Source: an uncultured Bacilli bacterium
GTDB taxonomy: Bacteria > Bacillota_I > Bacilli_A > RF39 > UBA660
NCBI GenBank assembly: GCA_934130105.1
Contig: CAKOXL010000001.1
Location: 1-64,000, forward strand
DNA length: 64,000 nt
Reading direction: 5' to 3'
Both the position numbers and the translations under genes were made by a program. The notes under the pieces were generated by a model. The model saw only the letters and a list, made by a program, of their open reading frames with translations, had not been told where the DNA came from and ran no database searches. Shown here piece after piece: positions 43,064 through 52,043 of the stretch (within the stretch, counting starts at the first letter, position 1; each line of letters starts with the position of its first letter).

Positions 43064-43727
43064 TAGCATTTTTTCAAATTCAACTTCATCAATAGAAATT
43101 CAATCAATTTTATTATGTTCACTAACATCTATAATTTTAGGTTTAATTATTGCTTTAACACATAAACAAACTTCAAAATATAATAAAAACTTTTTAGTAA
43201 CAGTAACGACTTTACCACTATTAGTACAAACAATTATCATAATGGTCAATGGTAATTTAGGAACATCGGTAGCTATTATGGGAGCTTTTAGTTTAGTAAG
43301 ATTTAGAAGCTTACCAGGAACAAGTAAAGAGATACTAAGCGTTTTCTTTGCTATGACAGTAGGACTTGCAACAGGTATGGGACACTTACTTTTTGCCTTA
43401 ATAATAACTATAATAGGTTGCTTAACACTATTTGTATTATCTAAAACAAAATTATTTGATACACCAAAACAAGAAAAAATTCTAAAAATCACAATACCAG
43501 AGAATTTAGATTATACAGAAGTATTTGATGATATTTTTGAAAACTACACACAAAAAGTAGAATTAGAACAAGTAAAAACAACCAATATGGGAAGTATGTT
43601 TGATTTAAGTTATCGTATCATTTTAAATGAAAATGTAAATGAAAAACAATTTCTAGATGATTTAAGAGTAAAAAATGGTAATTTAAAAGTAATGATTTCA
43701 CATCCATTAGAAGATAATAATTTATAA
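43056..43727 (+). CDS. DUF4956 membrane protein
   Basis: 223 residues from the ATG at 43056, with AAAGGA upstream inside the VTC gene (an eight-base overlap). About four membrane helices, with the family core 'GNLGTSVAIMGAFSLVRFRS' and 'GTSKEILSVFFAMTVGLATG' between them, and a C-terminal cytoplasmic domain. It probably forms a membrane unit with the VTC protein. Function is not established. Confidence 0.85.
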   Translation: MLNSIFSNSTSSIEIQSILLCSLTSIILGLIIALTHKQTSKYNKNFLVTVTTLPLLVQTIIIMVNGNLGTSVAIMGAFSLVRFRSLPGTSKEILSVFFAMTVGLATGMGHLLFALIITIIGCLTLFVLSKTKLFDTPKQEKILKITIPENLDYTEVFDDIFENYTQKVELEQVKTTNMGSMFDLSYRIILNENVNEKQFLDDLRVKNGNLKVMISHPLEDNNL

Positions 43728-43737
43728 AGAGGACTAT

Positions 43738-45459
43738 ATGAAAAGAAAAAAAGATTTAATAATCTACATATTTATAATTATTATAATTGTTTTGGTATCT
43801 AGCTATCTTATACTTCAAAATAAAAATAAAAAAGAAACAGTTAATTCAACTAGTGATATAGATACAACAGTTGATATAGATAATGATTATGAATCTATTA
43901 GTTGGGATAATTATCAAAATAGTGATATTACTCTAACTAATAGTATGACTATAACTAGTGGTGGTATTTATACTTTAACAGGTACTATTAGTGACGGCAT
44001 GATTACAATAGATACAAAAGACTACGTAAAACTTATATTAAATAATGTTAGTATAACTAATTCTAATGGTCCAGCTATCTACGTTAAAAATGCTAAAACG
44101 GTATTAATTTATTTGAATGAAGGTACTGTTAATTATCTAGAAGATTCTTCTACTTACTCTAGTGATTATGCTGATATTGATGCAACACTATACAGTAAAG
44201 ATGATTTAATTTTTGATGGTACCGGAACCTTAAGTGTAAAATCTAATTATAAAGATGCTATAACGTCAAAAGACGATTTAAAAATAATTAATGGTACTTA
44301 CATTATTAATTCAGAAGATGACGGTATTAAAGGAAAAGATTCAGTATATATTGTAGATGGTAAATTTTCTATAACATCAAAAGGTGATGGTATCAAATCA
44401 ACTAATGAAACTAACACAAGTAAAGGTTATATCTTAATAGAAAATGGAGATTTTAATATAAATGCTACCTTAGATGGTATCCAAGCAGAAACTAAATTAC
44501 TTATTAAGAATGGAAGTTATAATATAATAACTGGGAATGGAAGTACCAATAATAGTAAAAAAGATACTTGGGGAAATTGGGGCAGTAAAACAAATACTGA
44601 TAGTAAAAGTGCTAAAGGTTTAAAAGCAGGATTAAGTATCGTAATTGAAGATGGAAATTTTACTTTAAACACATCAGATGATTCAATCCATTCTAATTCT
44701 TATATTGGTATCAAAGGTGGAGAATATCAAATTTCATCAGGTGATGATGGGATACATGCTGATACTTCAATTATTATAGATGATGGCTTAATTAATATAA
44801 CAGAAAGTTATGAAGGAATAGAAGCTGCTAAAATCACTATAAATAACGGTACAATAAAAGTTGTATCAAGTGATGACGGTATCAACGTAGCAGGTGGAAG
44901 CGATTCTTCAAGTATGAATAGACCTGGTGCCAATAACTATACTAATAATACTGATAACATTTTAACTATAAATGATGGTAATATCTATGTTAATGCAAGT
45001 GGTGACGGTATTGATATAAACGGAAGTGGTTATATTTATGGTGGTACTATTATAGTAGATGGACCAACTAGTAATGGTGATGGTGCGCTTGATTACGATA
45101 ATGAACTAATTGTAAGTGGTGGAACATTAATAGCAGCAGGATCAAGTGGAATGGCTCAATCAATTAGCTCAAGTTCAACTAGGTACGGTGTATTAATTAA
45201 CTTTAATAATACTTATAGTGCTTTAACAGAAGTAGCAATATTAGATAAAGATGGAAATACGGTTATTTCATATGCACCAAATAAAAGTTATTCATCAATC
45301 GTTTTCTCAACTGATAAATTCGTAAAATCAGAAACATATACAATAAAAGTTGATGGTACTACATATACAAACTTCACTATTTCATCAACTTCAACCACTG
45401 TTGGTAATAGCATGATGAATGGAAATGGTGGTGCTAACCATGGCGGTGGTAGAAGATAG
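43738..45459 (+). CDS. Cthe_2159-like carbohydrate-binding surface protein
   Basis: 573 residues, with an N-terminal membrane helix ('IIYIFIIIIIVLVSSYLIL') and a parallel beta-helix built from repeats such as 'DDGIHADTSIIIDDG', 'EGIEAAKITINNGTIKV' and 'GDGIDINGSGYIYGG'. This is the pattern of the Cthe_2159 polysaccharide-binding family. A Gly/His-rich end ('NGGANHGGGRR') follows a beta-sandwich. It starts ten bases after the DUF4956 gene. Members of this cluster usually include a CotH kinase, absent here. Confidence 0.85.
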   Translation: MKRKKDLIIYIFIIIIIVLVSSYLILQNKNKKETVNSTSDIDTTVDIDNDYESISWDNYQNSDITLTNSMTITSGGIYTLTGTISDGMITIDTKDYVKLILNNVSITNSNGPAIYVKNAKTVLIYLNEGTVNYLEDSSTYSSDYADIDATLYSKDDLIFDGTGTLSVKSNYKDAITSKDDLKIINGTYIINSEDDGIKGKDSVYIVDGKFSITSKGDGIKSTNETNTSKGYILIENGDFNINATLDGIQAETKLLIKNGSYNIITGNGSTNNSKKDTWGNWGSKTNTDSKSAKGLKAGLSIVIEDGNFTLNTSDDSIHSNSYIGIKGGEYQISSGDDGIHADTSIIIDDGLINITESYEGIEAAKITINNGTIKVVSSDDGINVAGGSDSSSMNRPGANNYTNNTDNILTINDGNIYVNASGDGIDINGSGYIYGGTIIVDGPTSNGDGALDYDNELIVSGGTLIAAGSSGMAQSISSSSTRYGVLINFNNTYSALTEVAILDKDGNTVISYAPNKSYSSIVFSTDKFVKSETYTIKVDGTTYTNFTISSTSTTVGNSMMNGNGGANHGGGRR

Positions 45460-45565
45460 AATATGTAAAAATATGTAAATAAGTTTAATTAGTTATCAAA
45501 TTTATCATTTATTATAGTATAATAAAACTAAATAAAGTAGATAATAAAAGAGAAAGGATGATAAC

Positions 45566-45721
45566 ATGGAAGAAAAGAAAATAGTAGAAGAACAAAAAGA
45601 ATCAACACTAGAAAATGATAAAGGTTTTTCTATAATGTATAATCTTACAATGGTAAGTGCTGTTGCTACTGTTGCAATGTTTGTAATAGGAACAGCCTTA
45701 TACTTAACAGTTGTTGGATAA
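45566..45721 (+). CDS. Small single-span membrane protein
   Basis: 51 residues behind AAAGGATG. An acidic/basic start 'MEEKKIVEEQKESTLENDKG', then 'YNLTMVSAVATVAMFVIGTA' as a membrane helix reaching almost to the end. Followed directly by a terminator, which supports a real transcribed gene. Function unknown. Confidence 0.65.
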   Translation: MEEKKIVEEQKESTLENDKGFSIMYNLTMVSAVATVAMFVIGTALYLTVVG

Positions 45722-45730
45722 TATCATCCA

Positions 45731-45761
45731 CTAGAATCAGTTTTAGCTGATTCTTTTTTTC
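45731..45761 (+). terminator. Terminator before the suf operon
   Basis: AGAATCAG / CTGATTCT stem with loop TTTTAG and eight Ts. Confidence 0.8.
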
Positions 45762-45837
45762 TTTTAATTTGTTTAAAATTCTCTGTTTTCAAAGAAATAA
45801 ATATGTGCTAAAATAATTGATGGAAAAAGGTGATATT

Positions 45838-46590
45838 ATGTTTTTTTTGATAGATAGTTTATATGCAAGTAGTACTGATAACAAAGAAATCTTAAAGAAT
45901 TTCTCTCTAACAATAAATGAAGGTGAAGTTCATGCCATAATGGGACCTAATGGTACTGGTAAAAGTACCTTATCAAAAGTAATTATGGGAAGTAAAGATT
46001 ACGTAGTTACTAAAGGTGATATTTTAGTAAATAATGAAAGTATATTAAAACTAAATACTACTGAAAGAAGTAGAAAAGGAATATTTTTAGCTATGCAGTC
46101 ACCTATTAGTATAGATGGTGTTACAAATAGTGAATTTTTAAGAGTAGCCTTATCAAGTAAATTAGATAAACAAGTCTCAATATATGAATTTATAAAACAA
46201 ATGGAAAAAGCAATGAGTGATTTAAAAATGGATCCTAATATGATGCATAGATCAATAAATCAAGATTTTTCTGGTGGCGAAAGAAAGAAAAATGAAATAT
46301 TGCAGATGAAAATATTAAAACCAAATTTAATAATTTTAGATGAACTTGATTCAGGACTTGATGTTGATAGCCTTAAAATAGCTTGTGATAATATTAATGA
46401 TTATCTAAAAGAAAATCCTCATGCTTCAGTATTAATCATTACTCATTATACAAGAATCCTTGACTATATTAAGCCAAATTATGTTCACATCATGAAAGAT
46501 GGCAAAATAGTAAAAACAGGTGATTTTATGCTAGCTAAGGAAATAGAAGAAAAAGGATTTAGTTGTGTGAATGAAATAATTAGGGGGTAA
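45838..46590 (+). CDS. sufC: Fe-S assembly ATPase SufC
   Basis: 250-residue ABC-type ATPase of the SufBCD scaffold. Walker A 'GPNGTGKSTLSKVI', 'GIFLAMQSP' Q-loop, signature 'FSGGERKKNEILQM' in the SufC-specific form, Walker B 'LIILDELDSGLDVDSLKI' and 'VLIITHYTRIL'. Start ATG 45838 follows AAGGTGATATT; the in-frame ATG 45817 lies before that site. First gene of sufC-D-S-U-x-B. Confidence 0.95.
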   Translation: MFFLIDSLYASSTDNKEILKNFSLTINEGEVHAIMGPNGTGKSTLSKVIMGSKDYVVTKGDILVNNESILKLNTTERSRKGIFLAMQSPISIDGVTNSEFLRVALSSKLDKQVSIYEFIKQMEKAMSDLKMDPNMMHRSINQDFSGGERKKNEILQMKILKPNLIILDELDSGLDVDSLKIACDNINDYLKENPHASVLIITHYTRILDYIKPNYVHIMKDGKIVKTGDFMLAKEIEEKGFSCVNEIIRG

Positions 46591-46595
46591 AACTA

Positions 46596-47327
46596 ATGAA
46601 TAAAATATTAGTGGAGAGTGATAATACTGTTTTAAACAAAGAAAAGTATGAATTTACAAAAGATGATACACTATATTTAGATGTTTCACCATCTTTAAAA
46701 AAAGTAGATCTTGTAGTACTAGAAAATGTTAAAATGGTAATTAATTTGCTCGGAAAAACTGTTAATACTTGCATAAACATACATATACATAAAAATGCAA
46801 GTTTAACTCTTAATTATTTATTATTAGATTCTAACAGTAATGTTAAAATAGACTTAGATGAAGAAAAATCTGAGTTTATCCTTAATTACAGTGTCTTAAG
46901 TAATGTAAATAGTCATAACCAAATTATAGTAAACCACAATGCATCTAAAACAACAGCAGTACTTAAAAATCATGCCTTTAGTAAAAATTGTGCTAATATA
47001 ATACTTGATGTATCAGCATATATTGGTAAAAAAATGAGTAAATGTATAAGTAAACAAGATAATCAAATTATAGAAAATGAAAATAGTTTATCGCAAATTA
47101 ATCCTAATTTATATATTGAAAACTATGATATAGATGCAAGTCATGCAGCATATGTAGGTGAATTTAAGGAAGCTGAATTATTTTACTTAATGAGTAGGGG
47201 ATTAACCGAAGAATCTAGTAAATTATTACTATTAAAATCATTTTTAATAGGTGGTTTCAACTTAGATGAAAATAAACAAGAAGAATATTATCAGGAGGTT
47301 ATAAAATATCTTAACAAGGAGGTGTAA
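46596..47327 (+). CDS. sufD: Fe-S assembly protein SufD (short form)
   Basis: 243 residues, against about 430 in Bacillus. It keeps the beta-helix core ('LVVLENVKMVINLLGK', 'HIHKNASLTLNYLLLDSN') and the conserved C-terminal helices ('AAYVGEFKEAELFYLMSRGL', then 'LLLKSFLIGGFN') that bind SufC. The N-terminal helical domain is missing. The gene starts cleanly behind AGGGGG, so this is a compact family variant rather than an obvious truncation. Partner of SufB and SufC. Confidence 0.85.
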   Translation: MNKILVESDNTVLNKEKYEFTKDDTLYLDVSPSLKKVDLVVLENVKMVINLLGKTVNTCINIHIHKNASLTLNYLLLDSNSNVKIDLDEEKSEFILNYSVLSNVNSHNQIIVNHNASKTTAVLKNHAFSKNCANIILDVSAYIGKKMSKCISKQDNQIIENENSLSQINPNLYIENYDIDASHAAYVGEFKEAELFYLMSRGLTEESSKLLLLKSFLIGGFNLDENKQEEYYQEVIKYLNKEV

Positions 47328-47329
47328 TA

Positions 47330-48523
47330 ATGCATAGAGAGGATTTCCCTATTTTAAAACAAGACCTTATTTATTTTGATAACGGTGCAACAACATTAAA
47401 ACCTCAAGTAGTCGTTGATAGTATAGTTGATTACTACACAAATTATACTGCTAATGCTCATAGAGGTGATTATGATAATAGCTTAAAAGTAGATATCAAA
47501 TATGAAGAAGTAAGAACTAAAGTAAAAAATTTAATTAACTGTAATACCGAAAAAGAAGTAGTTTTTACAAGTGGTGCAACTGATTCTTTAAATAAAATAG
47601 TCTTTGGGTATATGAAATATAATCTTACTGCTGGTGATGAAGTATTAATTACTAAAGCTGAACATGCATCTAATGTCTTACCATGGTTGGAATTAGAAAA
47701 ACAAATGGGTATAAAAGTTAAATATATTCCTCTTGAAAATCATTTAGTAACACTAGAAAATGTTATCAATAGTATTACTGATAAAACAAGAGTTATTTCA
47801 ATAGCGCATGTTACTAATGTTTTAGGTGATACAAGACCAGTTGAAGAAATTGGCAAGTTATGTCAAGAAAAAAATATTATATTTGTAGTTGATGGTGCTC
47901 AAAGTGTTCCTCACATGAGGGTAGATGTAAAAAAATTAAATATTGATTTTCTTGCTTTCTCAGCTCACAAAATGTTAGGACCTACTGGCGTTGGGGTTTT
48001 ATATGGCAAGCTTGATTTATTAGAAAATATGAAGCCAACTTCTGTTGGTGGTGGCATGAATGCAACTTTTTCATCTGATGGCGAATTTGAATATAAAGAT
48101 TTACCATCAAGACTAGAAGCAGGTACTCCCAATATTGCTGGTGTAATCGGAATGGGTGCTGCTATTGATTATCTAGAAAGTATTGGAATTGATAATATTA
48201 CGAATCATGAAAGACATCTGAAAAAATACTTTTTAGATAAAATTTCAAACATGAAAGAAATAATTGTATATAATAAGGATATTGAAGGAAGCTTGATTGC
48301 TTTTAATATAGATGGTATTTTTAGTCAAGATACTGCTGTTTATTTAAATCATTACCATATATGTGTAAGGGCAGGTAATCATTGTGCTAAAATATTAAAA
48401 GAAGATTTACTTGTTAAAAATACCTGTCGTATAAGTTTTTATCTATATAATAATGAAGAAGAAATAGATAAATTAGTAGAAGTATTAAAAAATTCAAAAG
48501 AAATATTTAAAGTTATTTTATAG
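47330..48523 (+). CDS. sufS: Cysteine desulfurase SufS
   Basis: 397-residue PLP enzyme that takes sulfur from cysteine for Fe-S clusters. 'YFDNGATTLKPQVVVDSI', 'HRGDYDNS', 'VVDGAQSVPHMRVDV', 'FLAFSAHKMLGPTGVG' (PLP lysine) and the active Cys in 'CVRAGNHCAK' are all present. Ribosome site AAGGAGGTG. Two bases separate it from sufD. Passes sulfur to SufU next to it. Confidence 0.95.
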   Translation: MHREDFPILKQDLIYFDNGATTLKPQVVVDSIVDYYTNYTANAHRGDYDNSLKVDIKYEEVRTKVKNLINCNTEKEVVFTSGATDSLNKIVFGYMKYNLTAGDEVLITKAEHASNVLPWLELEKQMGIKVKYIPLENHLVTLENVINSITDKTRVISIAHVTNVLGDTRPVEEIGKLCQEKNIIFVVDGAQSVPHMRVDVKKLNIDFLAFSAHKMLGPTGVGVLYGKLDLLENMKPTSVGGGMNATFSSDGEFEYKDLPSRLEAGTPNIAGVIGMGAAIDYLESIGIDNITNHERHLKKYFLDKISNMKEIIVYNKDIEGSLIAFNIDGIFSQDTAVYLNHYHICVRAGNHCAKILKEDLLVKNTCRISFYLYNNEEEIDKLVEVLKNSKEIFKVIL

Positions 48524-48542
48524 AAGTAAGGATAGTGAAAAA

Positions 48543-48962
48543 ATGGATCCAGTATTAAAAAGAGAAATTATGATAGATAATTATGAAAATCCTATGAATA
48601 AAAAGTTAGTTGATGATGATAGTTATATTAAGATAAACACAAATAATGAAAGTTGTATTGATAATTTAGACATCATGTATAAGATTGAAGATGGAAAATT
48701 AGTTGATATATGTTTTGATGGAGAGGCTTGTGCTATATCAACTAGTGCTACTAGTATAATGATTAAATCTTTAATTGGAAAAACAAAAGAAGAAATTTTA
48801 AAAATATTAGAAAACTATGAAAATATGATTAATGAGAAAGAGTATGATAGTAGTGTTTTAGGAGAGTTAAATGTATATAACGAAATATATAGACAACCAA
48901 ACCGTAAAAAATGTGCTCTTCTTCCCTTTGAATCATTAAAAAAGATAATAGATAAAATATAG
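48543..48962 (+). CDS. sufU: Sulfur-transfer protein SufU
   Basis: 139-residue Zn-dependent sulfurtransferase that accepts sulfur from SufS. 'YENPMNKKLVDDDSYIKI', 'ICFDGEACAISTSATSIM' (Cys of the zinc/transfer site) and 'PNRKKCALLPFESLKK' with the last conserved Cys are as in Firmicutes SufU. In line with the other suf genes. Confidence 0.93.
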   Translation: MDPVLKREIMIDNYENPMNKKLVDDDSYIKINTNNESCIDNLDIMYKIEDGKLVDICFDGEACAISTSATSIMIKSLIGKTKEEILKILENYENMINEKEYDSSVLGELNVYNEIYRQPNRKKCALLPFESLKKIIDKI

Positions 48963-48975
48963 TTAGGAGCTAATT

Positions 48976-49416
48976 ATGGAGAATGTTAATATCTTAAATC
49001 AAGGATTATTGAATCAAAAAGAAAAACTTAGTGATTATGAATTTTTGAGATTATTTTTTGCGTGTTTATATACTAAAAATAAACCATATTTTGATGCTAG
49101 TACTTTAAAATATGATCTATATCCATTTAAAGAAATGGATGAATATAAAGACTTACTCCAAGATATTAGTGTTTTGCACGAAGAAAAAGGCAATTGCCTA
49201 GATATAGAAGCTACTTTAAAAAAGATGACTATTTTGGGACTAATAAATGTACAGGATAATATTAATAGTCATAAGTCAATGGTATTAATGGATGATATAT
49301 ATTCTTGGATGGTTACATCAGAATATGATGTTATTTTATGTGATAGAATGTATAATTTAGTCAATGCTTTTTTAAGTAGTAAAGAAATGGATGAACAAGT
49401 AACATCACATAGATAA
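48976..49416 (+). CDS. Unknown protein inside the suf operon
   Basis: 146 residues, 13 bases after sufU, with TTAGGAGC as ribosome site and 22 bases before the sufB region. Soluble, helical, with three Cys ('FFACLYT', 'EKGNCLDIEA', 'VILCDRM') not arranged as a cluster motif. I recognise no family. Its place between sufU and sufB is not usual and suggests a link to Fe-S assembly, which is inference. Confidence 0.65.
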   Translation: MENVNILNQGLLNQKEKLSDYEFLRLFFACLYTKNKPYFDASTLKYDLYPFKEMDEYKDLLQDISVLHEEKGNCLDIEATLKKMTILGLINVQDNINSHKSMVLMDDIYSWMVTSEYDVILCDRMYNLVNAFLSSKEMDEQVTSHR

Positions 49417-49450
49417 ATTAATAAATAAAGAAAGAAAAGTGGTGATTTTT

Positions 49451-50761
49451 TTGGAAATCATAGGACTTAACCAAGAAAAAATAAAAAAAATATCAGAAAT
49501 AAAAAAGGAAGATAGTTGGGTACTTGATTATCGTTTAAAGAGTTATGAACTTTTTGAAAAAGCAGATGAACCTAATTTTGGGCCAAAAGCTAATATTGAT
49601 TTTGATAAAGTAATTTATTATAAAACAAATGACGATAATACAATTAAAAATAATTGGAATGACATTAGTTGCAGTATCCGTGATGAACTTGATTCCGTTG
49701 GGGTACTTGAAAGTGAAAAACATTTAGATGGTATGGGGGTTCAATATGAAAGTGAAGTAATATACCATAATATGCTTGATGAACTAACAAAGAAAAATGT
49801 TATTTTTACATCAATTGAAGAAGGGCTTAAAAAGTACCCAGATATTGCTAGAAAGTATTTTGGTAAAATTGTATCAAATGCTGATAATAAATATGCTAGT
49901 TTAAATAGTAGTGTTTTTAGTGGAGGTAGCTTTATTTATATTCCACCTCATACTGAACTTGATAGACCACTACAAAGTTATTTTAGAATTAACAGTCGTA
50001 GTATGGGTCAATTTGAAAGAACATTGATTATTGTAGATGATGATAGTAGTTTACATTATATCGAAGGATGTACTGCGCCTAATTATAGTGAATCTAGTTT
50101 ACATGCAGCAGTTGTTGAAATTTATGTTGGTAAAGGTAGCAAATGTCGTTATAGTACGATTCAAAATTGGGCTACTAATGTTAATAATTTAGTTACAAAA
50201 AGAGCCCTTGTTGATACTGATGGTGTAATGGAATGGATTGATGGTAATATTGGTAGTAATGTAACTATGAAGTATCCTGCTTGTATTTTAAAAGGTGATA
50301 GAGCAGAAGGTACTTGTATTACGATTAGTGTAGCTACTAACAACCAAGAACAAGATACAGGCGCTAGAATGATACACATTGGTAAAAATACTAAGAGTAC
50401 TATTATTTCTAAAAGTATTGCAAGAAATGGTGGAAATGCTACTTATCGTGGTAAGGTTGATATTAAGGAAAGTGCTACTAACAGTAGTAGTATGGTAAAA
50501 TGTGATACTTTAATACTGGATGATATTTCTAAAAGTGATACGATTCCTGTTAATATCTGTAGGAATAATTCTAGTAATATTGAACATGAAGCAACTGTTT
50601 CTAAGATAAGTGATGATAAATTATTTTATATGATGTCAAGAGGTCTTGATGAAGAAAAAGCAACAGAACTTATTATTTTAGGCTTTATCGAAAGATTCAG
50701 AGAAGAATTGCCAATGGAATATGCAGTTGAGCTAAACCAACTTTTAAAAAGAAATTTATAA
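49451..50761 (+). CDS. sufB: Fe-S scaffold protein SufB
   Basis: 436 residues starting at TTG 49451 behind GTGGTGA; the in-frame GTG at 49439 is that site. Typical stretches: 'FGPKANIDFDKV', 'YHNMLDELTKKNVIFTSIEE', 'SSVFSGGSFIYIPPHTELD', 'IVDDDSSLHYIEGCTAPNYS' and 'SSNIEHEATVSKISDDKLFY'. With SufC and SufD it builds and hands over Fe-S clusters. Usual length is about 465, so slightly short at the N-terminus. Confidence 0.95.
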   Translation: MEIIGLNQEKIKKISEIKKEDSWVLDYRLKSYELFEKADEPNFGPKANIDFDKVIYYKTNDDNTIKNNWNDISCSIRDELDSVGVLESEKHLDGMGVQYESEVIYHNMLDELTKKNVIFTSIEEGLKKYPDIARKYFGKIVSNADNKYASLNSSVFSGGSFIYIPPHTELDRPLQSYFRINSRSMGQFERTLIIVDDDSSLHYIEGCTAPNYSESSLHAAVVEIYVGKGSKCRYSTIQNWATNVNNLVTKRALVDTDGVMEWIDGNIGSNVTMKYPACILKGDRAEGTCITISVATNNQEQDTGARMIHIGKNTKSTIISKSIARNGGNATYRGKVDIKESATNSSSMVKCDTLILDDISKSDTIPVNICRNNSSNIEHEATVSKISDDKLFYMMSRGLDEEKATELIILGFIERFREELPMEYAVELNQLLKRNL

Positions 50762-50800
50762 AAATTATAAACTAGTTTTTTAATTACTATTTATGATACT

Positions 50801-50838
50801 AAAAAAGAAAATTCACTTAAGGAATTTTCTTTTTTTTA
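50801..50838 (+). terminator. Terminator of the suf operon
   Basis: AAAGAAAATT / AATTTTCTTT stem around CACTTAAGG followed by Ts. Confidence 0.85.
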
Positions 50839-50924
50839 ATTTTATTATATTATAATTTATGTTTTTAACAATTTGCAGATATAAATTATTTGAGTATTAT
50901 AGTCACCATGAAAGGAGGAATATT

Positions 50925-51263
50925 ATGTTAAACCAAATTGTTTTAGTAGGAAGACTAGTAAAAAAACCAGAATTAAAAGAATCAGAGAATAAGAAAAAAT
51001 ATACATTTGTAACTCTTGCAGTACCTAGAAGTTTTAAAAATGTTAATGGAACATATGATACTGATTTTATTGATTGCGCTCTTTGGGATAATGTAGCTGT
51101 AAGTACAGTTGAATATTGTAATAAGGGTGATATTATTGGAATCCGTGGAAGAGTTCAAACTAGAGTAGTGGAAAAAGATGAAAATAAGAGCTATCTTCTT
51201 GAAATAATTGCCGAAAAAGTTACCTTTATAAACAGTAAAAAAGAAGAAAAAGAATTACTATAA
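50925..51263 (+). CDS. ssb: Single-stranded DNA-binding protein (short form)
   Basis: 112 residues from the ATG at 50925 behind AAAGGAGG. OB-fold: 'MLNQIVLVGRLVKKPELKES', 'TFVTLAVPRSFKN', 'TDFIDCALWDNVA' and 'GDIIGIRGRVQTR'. The acidic tail ending in DDDLPF-like residues that recruits partners in housekeeping SSB is lacking; the protein ends 'KKEEKELL'. It may be an auxiliary SSB, with the main one elsewhere, or a primosomal PriB-like use. Confidence 0.88.
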   Translation: MLNQIVLVGRLVKKPELKESENKKKYTFVTLAVPRSFKNVNGTYDTDFIDCALWDNVAVSTVEYCNKGDIIGIRGRVQTRVVEKDENKSYLLEIIAEKVTFINSKKEEKELL

Positions 51264-51328
51264 AACAAGTAATTAACCAACTTTATATTAATAAAATGAT
51301 TAACTAGTTCCTAATTAGTTAACTTGCC

Positions 51329-51383
51329 TCATAATTCGACAGGTTTTAAATATAATGAACCTATATCATGGACTATGAGGTGT
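51329..51383 (+). promoter_or_regulatory. Inverted repeats in front of the XRE gene
   Basis: CCTCATA (about 51329-51335) and TATGAGG (about 51375-51381) are inverted, with AGGTT / AACCT nested inside and a TATAAT box (about 51350) between. A further imperfect palindrome, TTAACTAG..TAGTTAA, lies at about 51300-51322. Likely operator sites for the regulator that follows. Confidence 0.4.
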
Positions 51384-51387
51384 TAAT

Positions 51388-51744
51388 ATGTTTTTATTTA
51401 GTAAAAGATTAAAGGAATTAAGAAAGCAAAATGGTTATACTCAACAACAGTTAGGCAATATGGTTGGTGTTACTAAAGTTAGTATTTGTTGCTATGAAAA
51501 TGGTACAAGAACTCCAACTTTGGATACTTTAGTTGATTTAGCAAACTGTTTGAAAACGGATTTACCATACCTCTTAGGTTCAGAGTGTTTTGTTGTTTCT
51601 GAAGATGACAATAAATGTACAATAAATTTAGCTAGCAATGAAATTGAGTTAATTAGAGAACTACGTATGCATACTAAATTATATGAACAATTTTTGCGTG
51701 ATCCTAAAAGAACAATGGACTATTTTGAAAACAAAATGAGATAA
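51388..51744 (+). CDS. XRE-family transcriptional regulator
   Basis: 118 residues. HTH_3 domain at 4-60: 'RLKELRKQNGYTQQQLGNMV', 'TKVSICCYENGTRTPTLDTL'. The C-terminal half is helical and may serve dimerisation. No membrane helix. Start behind TATGAGGTG. Ends at a terminator and stands alone, with inverted repeats upstream that suggest self-control. Confidence 0.85.
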   Translation: MFLFSKRLKELRKQNGYTQQQLGNMVGVTKVSICCYENGTRTPTLDTLVDLANCLKTDLPYLLGSECFVVSEDDNKCTINLASNEIELIRELRMHTKLYEQFLRDPKRTMDYFENKMR

Positions 51745-51748
51745 AAGA

Positions 51749-51779
51749 CTGTTATAGTTACTTTATAACAGTTTTTTTA
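51749..51779 (+). terminator. Terminator behind the XRE gene
   Basis: ACTGTTATA / TATAACAGT stem, loop GTTACTT, then seven Ts. The following 265 bases to 52043 contain no gene that I can see. Confidence 0.85.
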
Positions 51780-52043
51780 TATCATCTATTAGCTAACATT
51801 TAAGTGAATGTAACACATAGTACTATAGAAAAATATATATTGATAGCAGCTTAAAACATAAATTTTAAAAGAGGAATAATTAATAATATTGTAAATATAA
51901 GATAGTATTTTTAGAATACATAAACAAGTAAATATTATATATTTCCATACTTTTACATAAAAATAAAAATTAGAAAATATTTATAATAAGTAGTTATTTT
52001 TAATTCTTTTTGGTATAATGTATACAGAATAGAGGGAGTGTAT

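Noticed and set aside
43100..43492. 130-codon antisense frame in the DUF4956 gene
   Set aside because: Complement of membrane helices; no independent support.
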